A DNA stretch of 64,000 bases from Niallia sp. NCCP-28. Lineage in GTDB: Bacteria; Bacillota; Bacilli; Bacillales; Cytobacillaceae. The notes beneath the pieces were generated by a model, which was not told the DNA's origin, ran no database searches, and saw only the letters and a program-made list of their open reading frames with translations. Shown here piece by piece: positions 1 to 8,868 of the stretch. Position 1 is the stretch's first letter, and each line of letters begins with the position of its first letter. The stretch is from contig NZ_BQYJ01000009.1 in assembly GCF_023168165.1 (NCBI RefSeq), positions 1-64,000 on the forward strand, in the 5' to 3' direction. Made by a program: the position numbers and the translations under genes.

Positions 1-99
1 TGCAATAAATGCTCCTATATTTGGCATAATCATTCCACTTAAATGACTGCCAAAACGTTGTATTTTAACGCGAATATCACTTTTATTCTCGTTTGACAT
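1..99 (-). CDS. mtlA: PTS mannitol transporter subunit IICB, N-terminal fragment
   Basis: Only the first 33 codons lie in the window; the gene runs off the left edge. The visible peptide begins MSNENKSDIRVKIQRF and continues into a stretch with SGMIMPNIGAFIA. This is the conserved start of the mannitol-specific EIICB permease, which imports and phosphorylates mannitol at the membrane. The ATG is preceded at good spacing by GAGGGGTGA on the minus strand, which fixes the start. The identification rests on a short but characteristic N terminus. Confidence 0.75.
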   Translation of the reverse strand, partial: MSNENKSDIRVKIQRFGSHLSGMIMPNIGAFIA

Positions 100-133
100 A
101 TTAATTTCACCCCTCATATTTCATACACTTATA

Positions 134-147
134 CTAAAGCGGTTCCA
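134..147. promoter_or_regulatory. possible catabolite-responsive (cre-like) element upstream of mtlA
   Basis: CTAAAGCGGTTCCA keeps the AAAGCG core of the cre consensus but differs at about four of fourteen positions. It lies 35-48 bases upstream of the mtlA start, where carbon catabolite control of a PTS gene would be plausible. Weak match; function inferred. Confidence 0.25.
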
Positions 148-308
148 TAAATTTCACAATTTAAAGTAAGTATAACTTTGACTGACACAATGTTGACAAA
201 ATTAAATAGAATAGTTCTTTCTCAATATTCTTTATATTTAAAAATAATTTATTTTCCTCTACCTTCTCCCTTCCTATATTAGAATTCCTTCATTCCAAGA
301 AAAAATGC

Positions 309-335
309 AAAAAAAAAGGAGGATATCCCCCTTTT
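309..335 (-). terminator. rho-independent terminator after the CNNM/CorC gene
   Basis: On the minus strand the stop codon is embedded in a hairpin with arms AAAGG-GGATATCC-CCTTT (one mismatch pair each side of the central dyad), followed by a run of eight T. It ends the transcript of the gene at 334-1635. Confidence 0.65.
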
Positions 336-1635
336 ACATAACTTTCGTTTTTGATTTCATTACTTCAATAAAGTGTATATGGTGTTCATCTATACTTTTG
401 ATTTTAAATATATAACCTTCCTCTTCAATCTCGTCGCCTTCAACTGCTTCAAAATTGTTCGTCAGAAACCATCCACCTATTGTGTCCACTTCATCTTCTG
501 ATAAATGAATACCAAGAAGATCATTTACTTCTGAAATTAATACTTTTCCGTTTAGAATAAAATGATTCTCATTTAACTTGCGTATCTCTGCTATTTCATC
601 ATCATCAAATTCATCGCGGATATCTCCAACAATTTCTTCCAGTATGTCTTCAGCTGTTACAATACCAGAAGTTCCACCATATTCATCTAAAAGGATTGCC
701 ATATGCGTTCGCTCTTTTTGCATTTTTACTAATAGCTCACGTATTGGAATAGTCTCAATAACCCGAATAATAGGCTTCATATATTCCTCTAATTGAATAA
801 ATTCCTTATTTTGAATTTTTGCTGTTAAAAACTCACGTATATTAATTAAACCAAGCACATTATCCTTATCACCATTTACCACTGGATACCTTGTATAGTT
901 TTCCTCTTCTAATGTATCCATAATTTCATCAAATGTGCTGTTGATATTAATAGTCACCATTTCCGTTCTAGGAACCATGATTTCTTTAGCAATTCTTTCA
1001 TCAAATTCAAAGATATTATTTACATACTTCAATTCATTTTTATTAATTTCTCCGCTTTTATAGCTTTCTGACATTAATATTCGCAACTCTTCCTCTGAGT
1101 GCGCCAACTCATGTTCAGAAGCCGGCTTTAATCCAAACATACCTGTCAATAATCTTGCAGATCCATTCAATATCCAGATAAATGGATATAAAAGACGATA
1201 AAACCAAATAATAGGTGGTGAAAATGCCAATGTAATCATTTCTGCTTTTTGAATTGCCACAGTTTTAGGAGCTAGTTCCCCAACTACAACATGGATAAAT
1301 GTGACAGAAATAAAGGCAATCGCAAAGGATAAAATACTGGAAACAGATCCAGATATCTCCCATTTATGGAATAGCGGCTCTAATAATGCTTCCACAGTTG
1401 GTTCTCCTATCCACCCTAAACCTAATGCAGTAACAGTAATTCCCAACTGACATGCAGACAAATATTCATCTAAATGTGATGTAACTCTTTTTGCAGCTAA
1501 GGCGCCTTTTTTCCCTTCTGCAACTAGCTGATCGATTCTTGAACTCCTGACTTTTACAATCGCAAACTCTGTTGCAACAAAAAATCCGGTTAATGCTATT
1601 AATACGGCAAATAAAATTAAATTAAAAATTTCCAA
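334..1635 (-). CDS. CNNM/CorC-family membrane protein (hemolysin-like, CBS domains)
   Basis: The 433-residue protein has the CNNM/CorC-family layout. An N-terminal DUF21 membrane domain (about residues 1-190, several hydrophobic helices) is followed by a CBS-domain pair (about 205-330) and a C-terminal CorC/HlyC domain (about 345-428). Family members such as B. subtilis YhdP, YrkA and YqhB are linked to magnesium or other divalent cation export; the substrate here is not shown. The start is a TTG. The only strong ribosome site, AGGAGGTG, is 21 bases upstream, with a small hairpin between (separate entry). The MerR-type gene immediately upstream on the same strand may form a transcription unit with it. 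Confidence 0.85.
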   Translation of the reverse strand: MEIFNLILFAVLIALTGFFVATEFAIVKVRSSRIDQLVAEGKKGALAAKRVTSHLDEYLSACQLGITVTALGLGWIGEPTVEALLEPLFHKWEISGSVSSILSFAIAFISVTFIHVVVGELAPKTVAIQKAEMITLAFSPPIIWFYRLLYPFIWILNGSARLLTGMFGLKPASEHELAHSEEELRILMSESYKSGEINKNELKYVNNIFEFDERIAKEIMVPRTEMVTININSTFDEIMDTLEEENYTRYPVVNGDKDNVLGLINIREFLTAKIQNKEFIQLEEYMKPIIRVIETIPIRELLVKMQKERTHMAILLDEYGGTSGIVTAEDILEEIVGDIRDEFDDDEIAEIRKLNENHFILNGKVLISEVNDLLGIHLSEDEVDTIGGWFLTNNFEAVEGDEIEEEGYIFKIKSIDEHHIHFIEVMKSKTKVM

Positions 1636-1664
1636 TAAGTAGCCTAAAAAGGCTTACACCTCCT
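1636..1664 (-). promoter_or_regulatory. distant Shine-Dalgarno with intervening hairpin before a TTG start
   Basis: On the minus strand AGGAGGTG (1664-1657) is separated from the TTG at 1635 by 21 bases. That gap contains AGCCT-TTTT-AGGCT (1654-1641), a perfect five-pair hairpin. Folding removes 14 bases and leaves an effective spacing of 7, ideal for initiation. No other ribosome site is close to the start. The structure may simply bridge the distance or could make translation temperature- or ligand-dependent; the latter is speculation. Confidence 0.5.
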
Positions 1665-1679
1665 GAATAAGTAAAAAAC

Positions 1680-2072
1680 TTAACTTAAAAGAAGCAACAA
1701 TGTTTGAATCAACGAAATACTTTCATGGGAAATAGTATTTCGCATCTCCCCTTTTTTATGTTGATTATCACCTTCAAATGACTGCAAAATACCTTTGATT
1801 TCTTTATCTAAGTTTTCCAGTTTTTCCTTTAGATGATTCATATCAACATTATCCATTTTATTATTATGAAGACGTTCCTTAATTTGTTCTAACGACAATC
1901 TATTCCTTTTACATTCTTCTATATACTTAATTTGACTTATAGCATTTTCATCATAATACCGATAATTAGCAGCAGAACGTTGCGCTTTGAGCAGACCAAG
2001 GTTTGTATAATAATCAATGGTTCTTTTTGTTACTTCTGTTATTTTTGCTAATTCCCCAATTTTTAATTTCAC
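1680..2072 (-). CDS. MerR-family transcriptional regulator
   Basis: 130 residues. The N terminus (about 1-70) is a MerR winged-helix DNA-binding domain: KIGELAKITEVTKRTIDYYT, then GLL...NYRYY, then a helix rich in ISQIKYIEECKRNRLSLEQI. A short coiled-coil dimer helix follows (about 75-105) and then a small tail without the paired cysteines of metal-sensing MerR proteins, so the inducer is unknown. The start is GTG, preceded by a purine-rich stretch with GGGG and further upstream AGGAG. It lies 44 bases upstream of the CNNM/CorC gene on the same strand. B. subtilis also has a MerR gene (yhdQ) beside a CorC-family gene (yhdP), so the pairing is recurrent. Confidence 0.8.
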   Translation of the reverse strand: MKLKIGELAKITEVTKRTIDYYTNLGLLKAQRSAANYRYYDENAISQIKYIEECKRNRLSLEQIKERLHNNKMDNVDMNHLKEKLENLDKEIKGILQSFEGDNQHKKGEMRNTISHESISLIQTLLLLLS

Positions 2073-2407
2073 ATCCCCATGGTCCCACTCCTAACCGTAA
2101 CGTTTTAGTTTTATACACTAATTATACAAACATAACTAAAAAACATTCAAGGAAAAACTCTTACCAAAATAGATATCGAGACATCTCCCTTGTTATGTAG
2201 CAGCATCATTGAATTATTTATTTTATATATTAACGAAAAAAACATGTTCAAAACCAAAATTATTACATATTTCCAAGAAAAGTTTTTGAAAATACAGGAA
2301 ATAATAAAAACAAACATGATTTCTTTACCTTTTTAGTTATTTATAGCTTCATTTTAAGGTAGAATAGATATTATAGAGATAATTATAAAAAGATAGGGGA
2401 ACAGATT
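2073..2407. other. 335-base divergent intergenic region, MerR gene / permease gene
   Basis: AT-rich spacer between divergent genes. On the minus strand TATAAT (in TTGTATAATTAG) is a good -10 candidate for the MerR gene. Just downstream of it, arms TTAGT and ACTAA, seven bases apart, form an imperfect dyad that could be a MerR operator. The right part should hold the promoter of the permease gene; its ribosome site is AGGGGAAC before GTG at 2408. No small gene is supported. Confidence 0.4.
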
Positions 2408-3433
2408 GTGGAATTATTGAACAAAATAATGATAAATAAAGGCTGGAAGCGAGTAGCTATTTTTTCACTAATCATTTTCGGCATTTATATTTTAAGAAGT
2501 ATGATCAACCTTATGCTGTTTACATTTATTCTTTCCTTTTTAATGGACCGACTTGAAAAAATCATTTCAAAACGAATCTCCGTTAAACGTAATATTATCG
2601 TTAGCTTGCTTTATGTAATAACGGTTGGATTATTATCCTATAGCTTTGTAAAGTATTTGCCAATGTTAATAGAAGAAATTACTTCGTTAATTAGGCAGCT
2701 TGTTGATTTTTATACAAGGCCACATGATAATGCTGTCCTAAATTACATTGTTAATGTGATTAAAGAACGGGACATCAATAGTTATCTGGAACAAGGTCTT
2801 GGTTTTGTAGTTAAATACTTCACAGATATCAGTTCCCTTGGCATACAATTTATGCTTGCCATTATCTTAAGTTTCTTCTTTTTACTGGAGAAGCCTCGCC
2901 TAATTAAATACAAAGAAAATTTTAAAAGCAGCAAGATTGCTGCATTTTACAATGAAATAGAATTTTTCGGAAAAAAATTCGTTTTAACCTTCGGAAAAGT
3001 ACTAGAAGCACAGGTAATTATTGCTTTAGTAAACTGTATTTTAACAACTATCGGTTTATGGATTCTTGATTTCCCTCAATTGCTTGGCTTGTCCATTTTA
3101 GTCTTTGTACTAGGACTTATCCCAGTAGCAGGAGTTATTATTTCTCTTGTTCCCCTACTGACTATCGGCTATACAATCGGCGGCTACGTATATGTAATCA
3201 TTATCATCATATTTGTATGTGTAATACATGCAATAGAAGCATATATATTAAACCCAAAACTAATGTCTTCCAAAACAGATTTGCCTGTATTTTTCACATT
3301 TATTGTCCTAATTTTTTCCGAACACTTTTTCGGTGTTTGGGGATTAATTATCGGGATTCCTGTATTTGTCTTCCTTCTTGATATTCTGCAAGTAAAAAGT
3401 ATAGAACCTTTAGAAGACCATGAGGATAATTAA
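2408..3433 (+). CDS. AI-2E/UPF0118 (PerM-like) family membrane permease
   Basis: 341-residue integral membrane protein with about seven or eight hydrophobic segments. The first helix follows a basic N terminus (GWKRVAIFSLIIFGIYIL). The conserved C-terminal half includes EAYILNPKLMSSKTDLPVFFTF and FGVWGLIIGIPVFV, typical of the AI-2E transporter/PerM family (B. subtilis YueF, YtvI). Members have been connected with export of signalling molecules or ions, but the substrate here cannot be read from sequence. The start is GTG with AGGGGAAC upstream. Transcription ends at a strong bidirectional hairpin shared with ilvD. Confidence 0.82.
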   Translation: MELLNKIMINKGWKRVAIFSLIIFGIYILRSMINLMLFTFILSFLMDRLEKIISKRISVKRNIIVSLLYVITVGLLSYSFVKYLPMLIEEITSLIRQLVDFYTRPHDNAVLNYIVNVIKERDINSYLEQGLGFVVKYFTDISSLGIQFMLAIILSFFFLLEKPRLIKYKENFKSSKIAAFYNEIEFFGKKFVLTFGKVLEAQVIIALVNCILTTIGLWILDFPQLLGLSILVFVLGLIPVAGVIISLVPLLTIGYTIGGYVYVIIIIIFVCVIHAIEAYILNPKLMSSKTDLPVFFTFIVLIFSEHFFGVWGLIIGIPVFVFLLDILQVKSIEPLEDHEDN

Positions 3434-3440
3434 ACTTTAT

Positions 3441-3493
3441 AAAAAAGGTGTGTTGATAGATTGGATCTCCCAACTATCAACACACCTTTTTTT
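3441..3493. terminator. bidirectional terminator between permease gene and ilvD
   Basis: Long perfect stem: AAAAAAGGTGTGTTGATAG pairs with its reverse complement ending in a run of seven T, with a loop of about 14 bases. It can stop both convergent transcripts; the ilvD stop codon (3492-3494) overlaps its end. Confidence 0.9.
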
Positions 3494-5168
3494 AGATTTT
3501 TAAAACACCGCCTGTGCTTGCAGATGTTACTAATTTAGAATAACGAGCTAAATAGCCTGATTTTACTTTTGGTTCAAACTCTTTCCAGTTCGCTTTTCTT
3601 TTCTCCCATTCTTCCTCGTCAACTTTTACATCCATTGTACGGTTTTCAATATCAATAACAATATGATCGCCATCTTCTACAAATGCTAACGGGCCACCTT
3701 CTGCAGCTTCTGGTGATGCATGTCCAATTGATAGTCCTCTTGATGCACCAGAGAAACGTCCATCTGTTACTAATGCTACTTTTGGCCCAAGCCCCATCCC
3801 GACAATTTGAGAAGTTGGAGCCAGCATCTCAGGCATTCCTGGTCCGCCTTTTGGACCTTCATAACGAATAACTACTACATGTCCTGCCTTTACTTTTCCT
3901 GAAGAGATGCCTTCTAATGATTCTTCTTGTGAATCAAATACAATCGCTGGTCCCTCATGGCGGGTAATGCCATTTTGCACTCCACCTGTTTTAATAATCG
4001 CGCCGTTTGGAGCCAAATTTCCGAAAAGAACAGCAAGTCCGCCTTTTTCCGAATGAGGATCTGTTATTGGACGAATTACATTATGGTCTCTTACTTCACA
4101 TCCAGCAATATTCTCTCCTAGTGTTCTGCCTGATACAGTTATTGTATCTAGATGCAAAGCACCTTCTTTTTTCGACAATTCATTCAGAGCTGCAGAAACT
4201 CCTCCAGCTTCATGCAAATCTTCAATATGCACATCAGAAGCCGGCGCTAATTTCGCAAGATGAGGAACACGCTCTGCTACTTCATTAATTCTTTCTAGCG
4301 GATATTCCACACCTGCTTCATGCGCTAACGCCAATGTATGAAGAACAGTATTTGTCGAACCTCCCAGCGCCATATCTAATGCAAAGGCGTTATCAATCGC
4401 CTTTTCTGTTACGATATCTCTTGGTTTTATATCTTCTTTAATTAGATTCATTAATTGTTTCGCTGACTTTTTAACAAATTCTTTTCTCTCTGGTGCAACA
4501 GCAAGGATGGTCCCATTTCCTGGAAGAGCAAGTCCTAATGCTTCAGCAAGGCAATTCATTGAATTAGCAGTAAACATACCGGAACATGAACCACATGTTG
4601 GACAGCCAAACTGTTCCAATTCCTTTAGCCCCTTATCATCAATCTTGCCCGCCTGGTATGCGCCAACGCCTTCAAATACTGATGATAAAGAAATTTTTCT
4701 GCCATCACTTGTTACGCCGGCCTTCATTGGTCCTCCGCTGACAAAAATAGTAGGAATATTCAATCTTAGAGAAGCCATCATCATTCCTGGTGTAATCTTA
4801 TCGCAGTTTGGAATACAAACCATGCCATCAAACCAGTGCGCTGCAACTACAGTCTCGATGGAGTCTGCAATAATTTCTCGGCTAGGCAAAGAGTATCTCA
4901 TTCCGATATGCCCCATTGCAATGCCATCATCTACACCAATTGTATTCATCTCAAATGGTACTCCGCCTGCTTCGCGAATTGCATCTTTTACAATTTTCCC
5001 GAACTCTTGCAAATGTACATGTCCTGGAACTATATCTATATAAGAATTAACAACCGCAATAAACGGTTTTCCAAAATCCTCTTCCTTTACTCCAGCAGCC
5101 CGCAATAAACTTCTATGCGGTGCTCTATCAAAACCTTTTTTTATCATATCACTTCTTAAACCAGCCAC
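3492..5168 (-). CDS. ilvD: dihydroxy-acid dehydratase
   Basis: 558 residues, normal length. It dehydrates 2,3-dihydroxy-3-methylbutanoate or -pentanoate to the 2-oxoacid precursors of valine and isoleucine. Conserved iron-sulfur and catalytic segments are visible: [12 protein letters not shown] (Cys118, Cys122), [19 protein letters not shown] (Cys189, 192, 195) and a C-terminal [14 protein letters not shown]. The start is GTG with GGAGGGG upstream. The gene is single, without the rest of the ilv-leu operon. In B. subtilis ilvD is also separate and is repressed by CodY; I saw no clear CodY box here. Confidence 0.97.
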   Translation of the reverse strand: MAGLRSDMIKKGFDRAPHRSLLRAAGVKEEDFGKPFIAVVNSYIDIVPGHVHLQEFGKIVKDAIREAGGVPFEMNTIGVDDGIAMGHIGMRYSLPSREIIADSIETVVAAHWFDGMVCIPNCDKITPGMMMASLRLNIPTIFVSGGPMKAGVTSDGRKISLSSVFEGVGAYQAGKIDDKGLKELEQFGCPTCGSCSGMFTANSMNCLAEALGLALPGNGTILAVAPERKEFVKKSAKQLMNLIKEDIKPRDIVTEKAIDNAFALDMALGGSTNTVLHTLALAHEAGVEYPLERINEVAERVPHLAKLAPASDVHIEDLHEAGGVSAALNELSKKEGALHLDTITVSGRTLGENIAGCEVRDHNVIRPITDPHSEKGGLAVLFGNLAPNGAIIKTGGVQNGITRHEGPAIVFDSQEESLEGISSGKVKAGHVVVIRYEGPKGGPGMPEMLAPTSQIVGMGLGPKVALVTDGRFSGASRGLSIGHASPEAAEGGPLAFVEDGDHIVIDIENRTMDVKVDEEEWEKRKANWKEFEPKVKSGYLARYSKLVTSASTGGVLKI

Positions 5169-5464
5169 TTTTACCCCTCCGTTTTTCGACTAAAACAAAA
5201 AATCAGTATATTGAAACTTTTTTATATTGTAACACTATTAATTAAAAAATGGGAATATTCTTTTCTTTTTTCTCTCTTGGAATATAATTTTATCTGTCTA
5301 TCAAAAAAAAACACTATACATGTTATTTTTTTTAACTTAACATGTTATCTATCATTTCACACTTTTCTTTTTTCTCTCTAATCTTTTAAATATTTTGTAT
5401 AATAGGAATGAATCTAAACTATTTGCAAATAATGATAATCTAATTTCTACTCTTCTCTATAAAC
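5169..5464. other. AT-rich intergenic region upstream of ilvD
   Basis: About 300 bases, rich in T-runs, between ilvD and the terminator of the next upstream gene. It must carry the ilvD promoter, but no single -35/-10 pair stands out. A short GGAATATTC dyad near 5250 is the only symmetric element noticed. No open reading frame with a ribosome site is present. Confidence 0.4.
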
Positions 5465-5494
5465 TAAAAGAAAGACATTCTTTTTATGTCTTTC
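5465..5494 (-). terminator. terminator after the FMN hydroxyacid oxidase gene
   Basis: Minus strand: GAAAGACAT, short loop, ATGTCTTTC, then TTTTAGTTT. Nine-pair perfect stem with a T-rich tail, about 45 bases beyond the stop of the oxidase gene. Confidence 0.8.
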
Positions 5495-5540
5495 CCTTGT
5501 ATGCTTTCATTCTATTTTTCTATGCTGCATACATTAGCTG

Positions 5541-6674
5541 TTAATCCTGCCTAAATAAATGGTCAACGGTTATATCCTGTACAGATACCTCTCCTGAAAG
5601 AGCTAATGTTAATTCAAACTCTTTTTGCAAATTATTTATTATGGAGGAGACACCAAGCTCCCCAGATACTGCCAAACCATAAATAAACGGGCGCCCAATT
5701 GCTACTGCATCTGCTCCCAAGGCAATTGCTTTATACATATCTGCTCCACTGCGTATTCCCCCATCCATAATTAGAGGAATTTGCTTATTCACAACACTAG
5801 CAACAAGCTGCAAAGCATCTAAACTACTAATGGCTCCATCTAGCTGTCTACCGCCATGATTTGAAATAATAATGCCGTCAAATCCTAAATCGACAGCCTT
5901 TTTAGCATCTTTTGGATGAAGAATTCCTTTTAAAATAATTGGCAATGTCGTATGCTCTCTTAAAAACAGTACGTCCTCCCAATTTAAATCAGGGTGCAGG
6001 ATATTATTCATAATTGCTGCAACAATATTTTCATCGTTCCATTCTTGAACACTCTTTTGAAAAGCTGGATCATTACGATAATTGGCATCACCCAGACACT
6101 CCATTAATGGAACAAATCCATTTTTATAGTCACTTTTCCTCCAGCCTAATACCCCTGTATCAACTGTTACAACAATGGCACGAAATCCAGCCTTTTCTGC
6201 TCTTTTAACCATGCTTGCAGATACTTCTCTATTTTGTGACCAATATAATTGAAACCAATTGTTTCCTTCTGGAGCAGCACTGGCTATCTCTTCAAGGGAA
6301 TAGGTGGAAACTGTACTTGCAATATAAGGGATTCCTGCTTTTGCAGCTGCTCTTGCCGCTGCTTTTTCTCCATCTTTATCTGCTAATCCTTGATAACCTA
6401 CAGGAGATAATAATAATGGGAATGATAATTGGTTTCCATATAAAGTAACTTTAGTAGAACTTAAAGAAACATCCCTTAACACTCTAGGCAGTATCGACCA
6501 TTTCTGAAAAACACTCCGGTTCAGCCGCAATGTTTCTTCATCTCCTGCGCCGCTTCTTATATAATCAAAGGGTCCCTTCTCCATTTTTTCTTTTGCCTTT
6601 TCTTCCCATTCCTCTATAAAAATTGGCAAATCTTTTGTATCCTTATTTATAGTTGTAAAACTTTTTGTACTCAT
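5541..6674 (-). CDS. FMN-dependent alpha-hydroxy-acid oxidase/dehydrogenase (lactate oxidase-like)
   Basis: 377 residues forming a TIM-barrel of the glycolate oxidase/lactate dehydrogenase (LldD-like) family. Key segments are RSGAGDEETLR near the N terminus, KGILHPKDA with the FMN-contacting Lys, SNHGGRQLDGA with the catalytic His-Gly-Gly-Arg, and DGGIRSGADMYKAIALGADA for the phosphate site. The family oxidises short L-2-hydroxyacids such as L-lactate using FMN; whether this one uses oxygen (oxidase or monooxygenase) or another acceptor cannot be told. The start is ATG with AAGGGGAA upstream. It stands alone with its own terminator. Confidence 0.85.
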   Translation of the reverse strand: MSTKSFTTINKDTKDLPIFIEEWEEKAKEKMEKGPFDYIRSGAGDEETLRLNRSVFQKWSILPRVLRDVSLSSTKVTLYGNQLSFPLLLSPVGYQGLADKDGEKAAARAAAKAGIPYIASTVSTYSLEEIASAAPEGNNWFQLYWSQNREVSASMVKRAEKAGFRAIVVTVDTGVLGWRKSDYKNGFVPLMECLGDANYRNDPAFQKSVQEWNDENIVAAIMNNILHPDLNWEDVLFLREHTTLPIILKGILHPKDAKKAVDLGFDGIIISNHGGRQLDGAISSLDALQLVASVVNKQIPLIMDGGIRSGADMYKAIALGADAVAIGRPFIYGLAVSGELGVSSIINNLQKEFELTLALSGEVSVQDITVDHLFRQD

Positions 6675-6832
6675 GCTCTATTCCCCTTCTCTTCTTGTTA
6701 AGATATATGACACTTATTAATTTTAAAACTTAAAATGCTTGTATGCATATGATCGATAAAACGATTTCTTAATGACGGTTATTTTTGCATCTTCTAAAAA
6801 TCAACATTGACTCAAAAGTAAAAATTTTCTTT

Positions 6833-7306
6833 TTATACCTTCATCTTTTGCCCAATCCACTGAACAATCTCATTTATATAACATTCTTTTTCCTGCAAGT
6901 TATGGTAATAAGGCACTATAAATTGTATATTGGTAAGTTCAGTTAATTGATGCCTCTTTTCTTCTTCTTGACGCAAAAAAACAGCTTTAGGAAAATCCTC
7001 ATCCTTATATCCCTCTACTAAAAGCACATCATATGAAAAAAATGATAGGAATTCCTCTATACTTTTAACATTCCAGTTTTCCCGTGCTATTTCCATTTGC
7101 AGGATGCCATCTCCTTCCACAACACTGGCAATTGCTCCTGCTTTTCTATGCTTCACTGAATCTTTTGACCAATTGTCTGGAATACCGCCATGCCCATGAT
7201 GCTTTAAAGCAATTGCCTTCCATCCTTTTTCTGCTAATTCTCGCGCAACTGCTTCCATCGCCGTAGTTTTCCCACTATTTTTATAGCCAACAAATTGAAA
7301 AATCAA
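6833..7306 (-). CDS. mobB: molybdopterin-guanine dinucleotide biosynthesis protein B
   Basis: 157 residues from the chosen start. Has a P-loop (GYKNSGKTT) near the N terminus, then LKHHGHGG and LVEGYKDEDFPK, the MobB signature. MobB is a GTP-binding partner of MobA in making bis-MGD cofactor for nitrate reductase-type enzymes. The open frame extends 32 codons upstream into moeA, but the likely start is the TTG at 7306, which overlaps the moeA stop (TTGA). GGAGGGG lies seven bases before it. The tight overlap indicates translational coupling with moeA. Confidence 0.9.
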   Translation of the reverse strand: MIFQFVGYKNSGKTTAMEAVARELAEKGWKAIALKHHGHGGIPDNWSKDSVKHRKAGAIASVVEGDGILQMEIARENWNVKSIEEFLSFFSYDVLLVEGYKDEDFPKAVFLRQEEEKRHQLTELTNIQFIVPYYHNLQEKECYINEIVQWIGQKMKV

Positions 7307-8565
7307 TATTCTGCCCCTCCTTCCTGATCTTCCAACAGAAGCACATCCACTTCCATCCCTGCTTGAAACGCTCTTGAGCCTCCAGGCAAAACAAGCAAAC
7401 AATCCGCAAAAGCAAGAGAGTAAATTACACCAGATTTATCTAAACCAACTGGCTTAACGATTAGCTTTGCATTTTGAAAATATAGTTTACTGCGGACAAA
7501 GCGAGTAAACGGATTAGCCTTTGGAAAATCTATTCCTAAAACAGCTTTAACTTTTTTTGCAAATGGCTTCTTGCTGCCGAGCATGTCTCGAATAATAGGA
7601 CGCAAAAAAATTTCAAAACCGACATAGCAAGCAGATGGATTACCGGATAATCCAAATAACAATTTGCCATTTACTTCAGCTATAGTAGTCACACTTCCTG
7701 GCCTCATCGCAATTTTATTGCATAAAATATTTGCATGTAGCTTTTCATAAATAATCGGCATATAATCAAAATCACCAACTGAAACCCCGCCAGTTGTTAC
7801 AAGAATATCGACTTCATCTATCGCCATATTAATAGAGTGGTATACCTCTTCTAAACTATCTGGAATCAATCCATAATGGCGCGCCTTTCCACCACTTCTT
7901 TCAATTTGTCCACAAAGCATATAGCTATTGCTATTGCGGATTTTTCCAGGAACTAGATGATCTTCTACATCTAATAACTCACTTCCAGTAGCAAAAACCC
8001 CAATAACTGGTTGGCGTTTTACTTTTACTTGACTATAGCCAAATGTTGCTAATAAAGATTGTATGCCAGGATTTACTTTCACTCCCGCTTCTAATAATTT
8101 CGTTCCATTAACAATATCTTCTCCTTTAAAGGAAATGTTTTCTCCTTTCTTTAAGCTTTTTTTCACTTGAATATAGACTGCTCCATCTTTTGTAATTTCT
8201 TTTGCTAATTCAAGCATCATTACAGCATCACAGCCTTCTGGAATTTGCGCACCTGTCATAATGCGAATCGCTTCAAACGGCTTTACTTTTTTTTCGCTTA
8301 TCATTCCTGCTCCAATGTGATCAATAACCTTTAACTCCACCATATTTTCTCTAGTTGCTTCTTTTATATCTATTGCCCGCAGTGCAAAACCATCATATGG
8401 CGATTTATTAAACCTTGGGATATCGGTTGTAGCTATAATAGCTTCTCCCAAAAACCTCCCTAAAGCATCCTTTAGTTCAATGGTTTCATTTTCTCCATTT
8501 CTTTGATATTTCCAAATTTGTTCTATTACTGCTTCTATATGGATTGGTTTTCGAAAAGACGCCAC
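7303..8565 (-). CDS. moeA: molybdopterin molybdenumtransferase
   Basis: About 420 residues. MoeA inserts molybdate into adenylated molybdopterin. Visible are the MoeA N-terminal domain (SPYDGFALRAIDI, IMTGAQIPEGCDAVMMLE), the MoCF-binding domain (ATGSELL, TTGGVSVGDFDYM) and LSGNPSACYVGFEIFLRP near the C-terminal beta domain. Two start codons adjoin, TTG at 8568 and GTG at 8565. AGGAGG lies five and eight bases before them respectively, so I prefer GTG. It is translationally coupled to mobB. With mobA just upstream this is a compact Mo-cofactor locus; note that nitrogenase itself uses FeMo-co rather than this cofactor. Confidence 0.94.
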   Translation of the reverse strand: MASFRKPIHIEAVIEQIWKYQRNGENETIELKDALGRFLGEAIIATTDIPRFNKSPYDGFALRAIDIKEATRENMVELKVIDHIGAGMISEKKVKPFEAIRIMTGAQIPEGCDAVMMLELAKEITKDGAVYIQVKKSLKKGENISFKGEDIVNGTKLLEAGVKVNPGIQSLLATFGYSQVKVKRQPVIGVFATGSELLDVEDHLVPGKIRNSNSYMLCGQIERSGGKARHYGLIPDSLEEVYHSINMAIDEVDILVTTGGVSVGDFDYMPIIYEKLHANILCNKIAMRPGSVTTIAEVNGKLLFGLSGNPSACYVGFEIFLRPIIRDMLGSKKPFAKKVKAVLGIDFPKANPFTRFVRSKLYFQNAKLIVKPVGLDKSGVIYSLAFADCLLVLPGGSRAFQAGMEVDVLLLEDQEGGAEY

Positions 8566-8816
8566 CAAGATATCCTCCTAATTATATTCATGAAAATCAT
8601 ATTAACTATCATCTTAATATCTTTTTAGAAAATTTTAAATAATAAATTTTTAGGTTTCTCTAAAAAAATGCTAGTTATTGTTTTTGGCAATCATGAACAT
8701 AAAACTGTGAAGAGACAAAAGACTGCATTTTTTGTTGGATATAAAGGAGCATCCTCTAAAAAAATCACATCCATTGAAATTTAAAATCAAAATATTGATA
8801 TAGAAGCATTCCTAAA
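8566..8816. other. intergenic region between mobA terminator and moeA
   Basis: About 250 bases, AT-rich, that should contain the moeA-mobB promoter. A 38-codon plus-strand frame (8669-8785) has no ribosome site and is not called. No riboswitch-like long structure (such as a Moco motif) was recognised by eye. Confidence 0.35.
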
Positions 8817-8868
8817 CAGAAAAAGGAGTATCCAACAGCCGAAAAATAGACTTATGGGATACTCCTTT
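8817..8868 (-). terminator. terminator after mobA
   Basis: Minus strand AAAGGAGTATCC pairs with GGATACTCCTTT across a loop of about 23 bases and runs into TTTTTCTG. The left arm overlaps the mobA stop codon. Confidence 0.75.

Noticed and set aside
4507-5043. 178-codon plus-strand frame opposite ilvD
   Set aside because: Antisense shadow of a highly conserved gene; no ribosome site and protein composition typical of reverse translation of ilvD.
5169-5464. T-box or CodY operator upstream of ilvD
   Set aside because: No T-box bulge sequence or specifier structure and no convincing AATTTTC-W-GAAAATT match seen.
8669-8785. 38-codon plus-strand frame between mobA and moeA
   Set aside because: No Shine-Dalgarno sequence, no recognisable motif, and intergenic position between minus-strand genes; could be a gene relic but not supportable.
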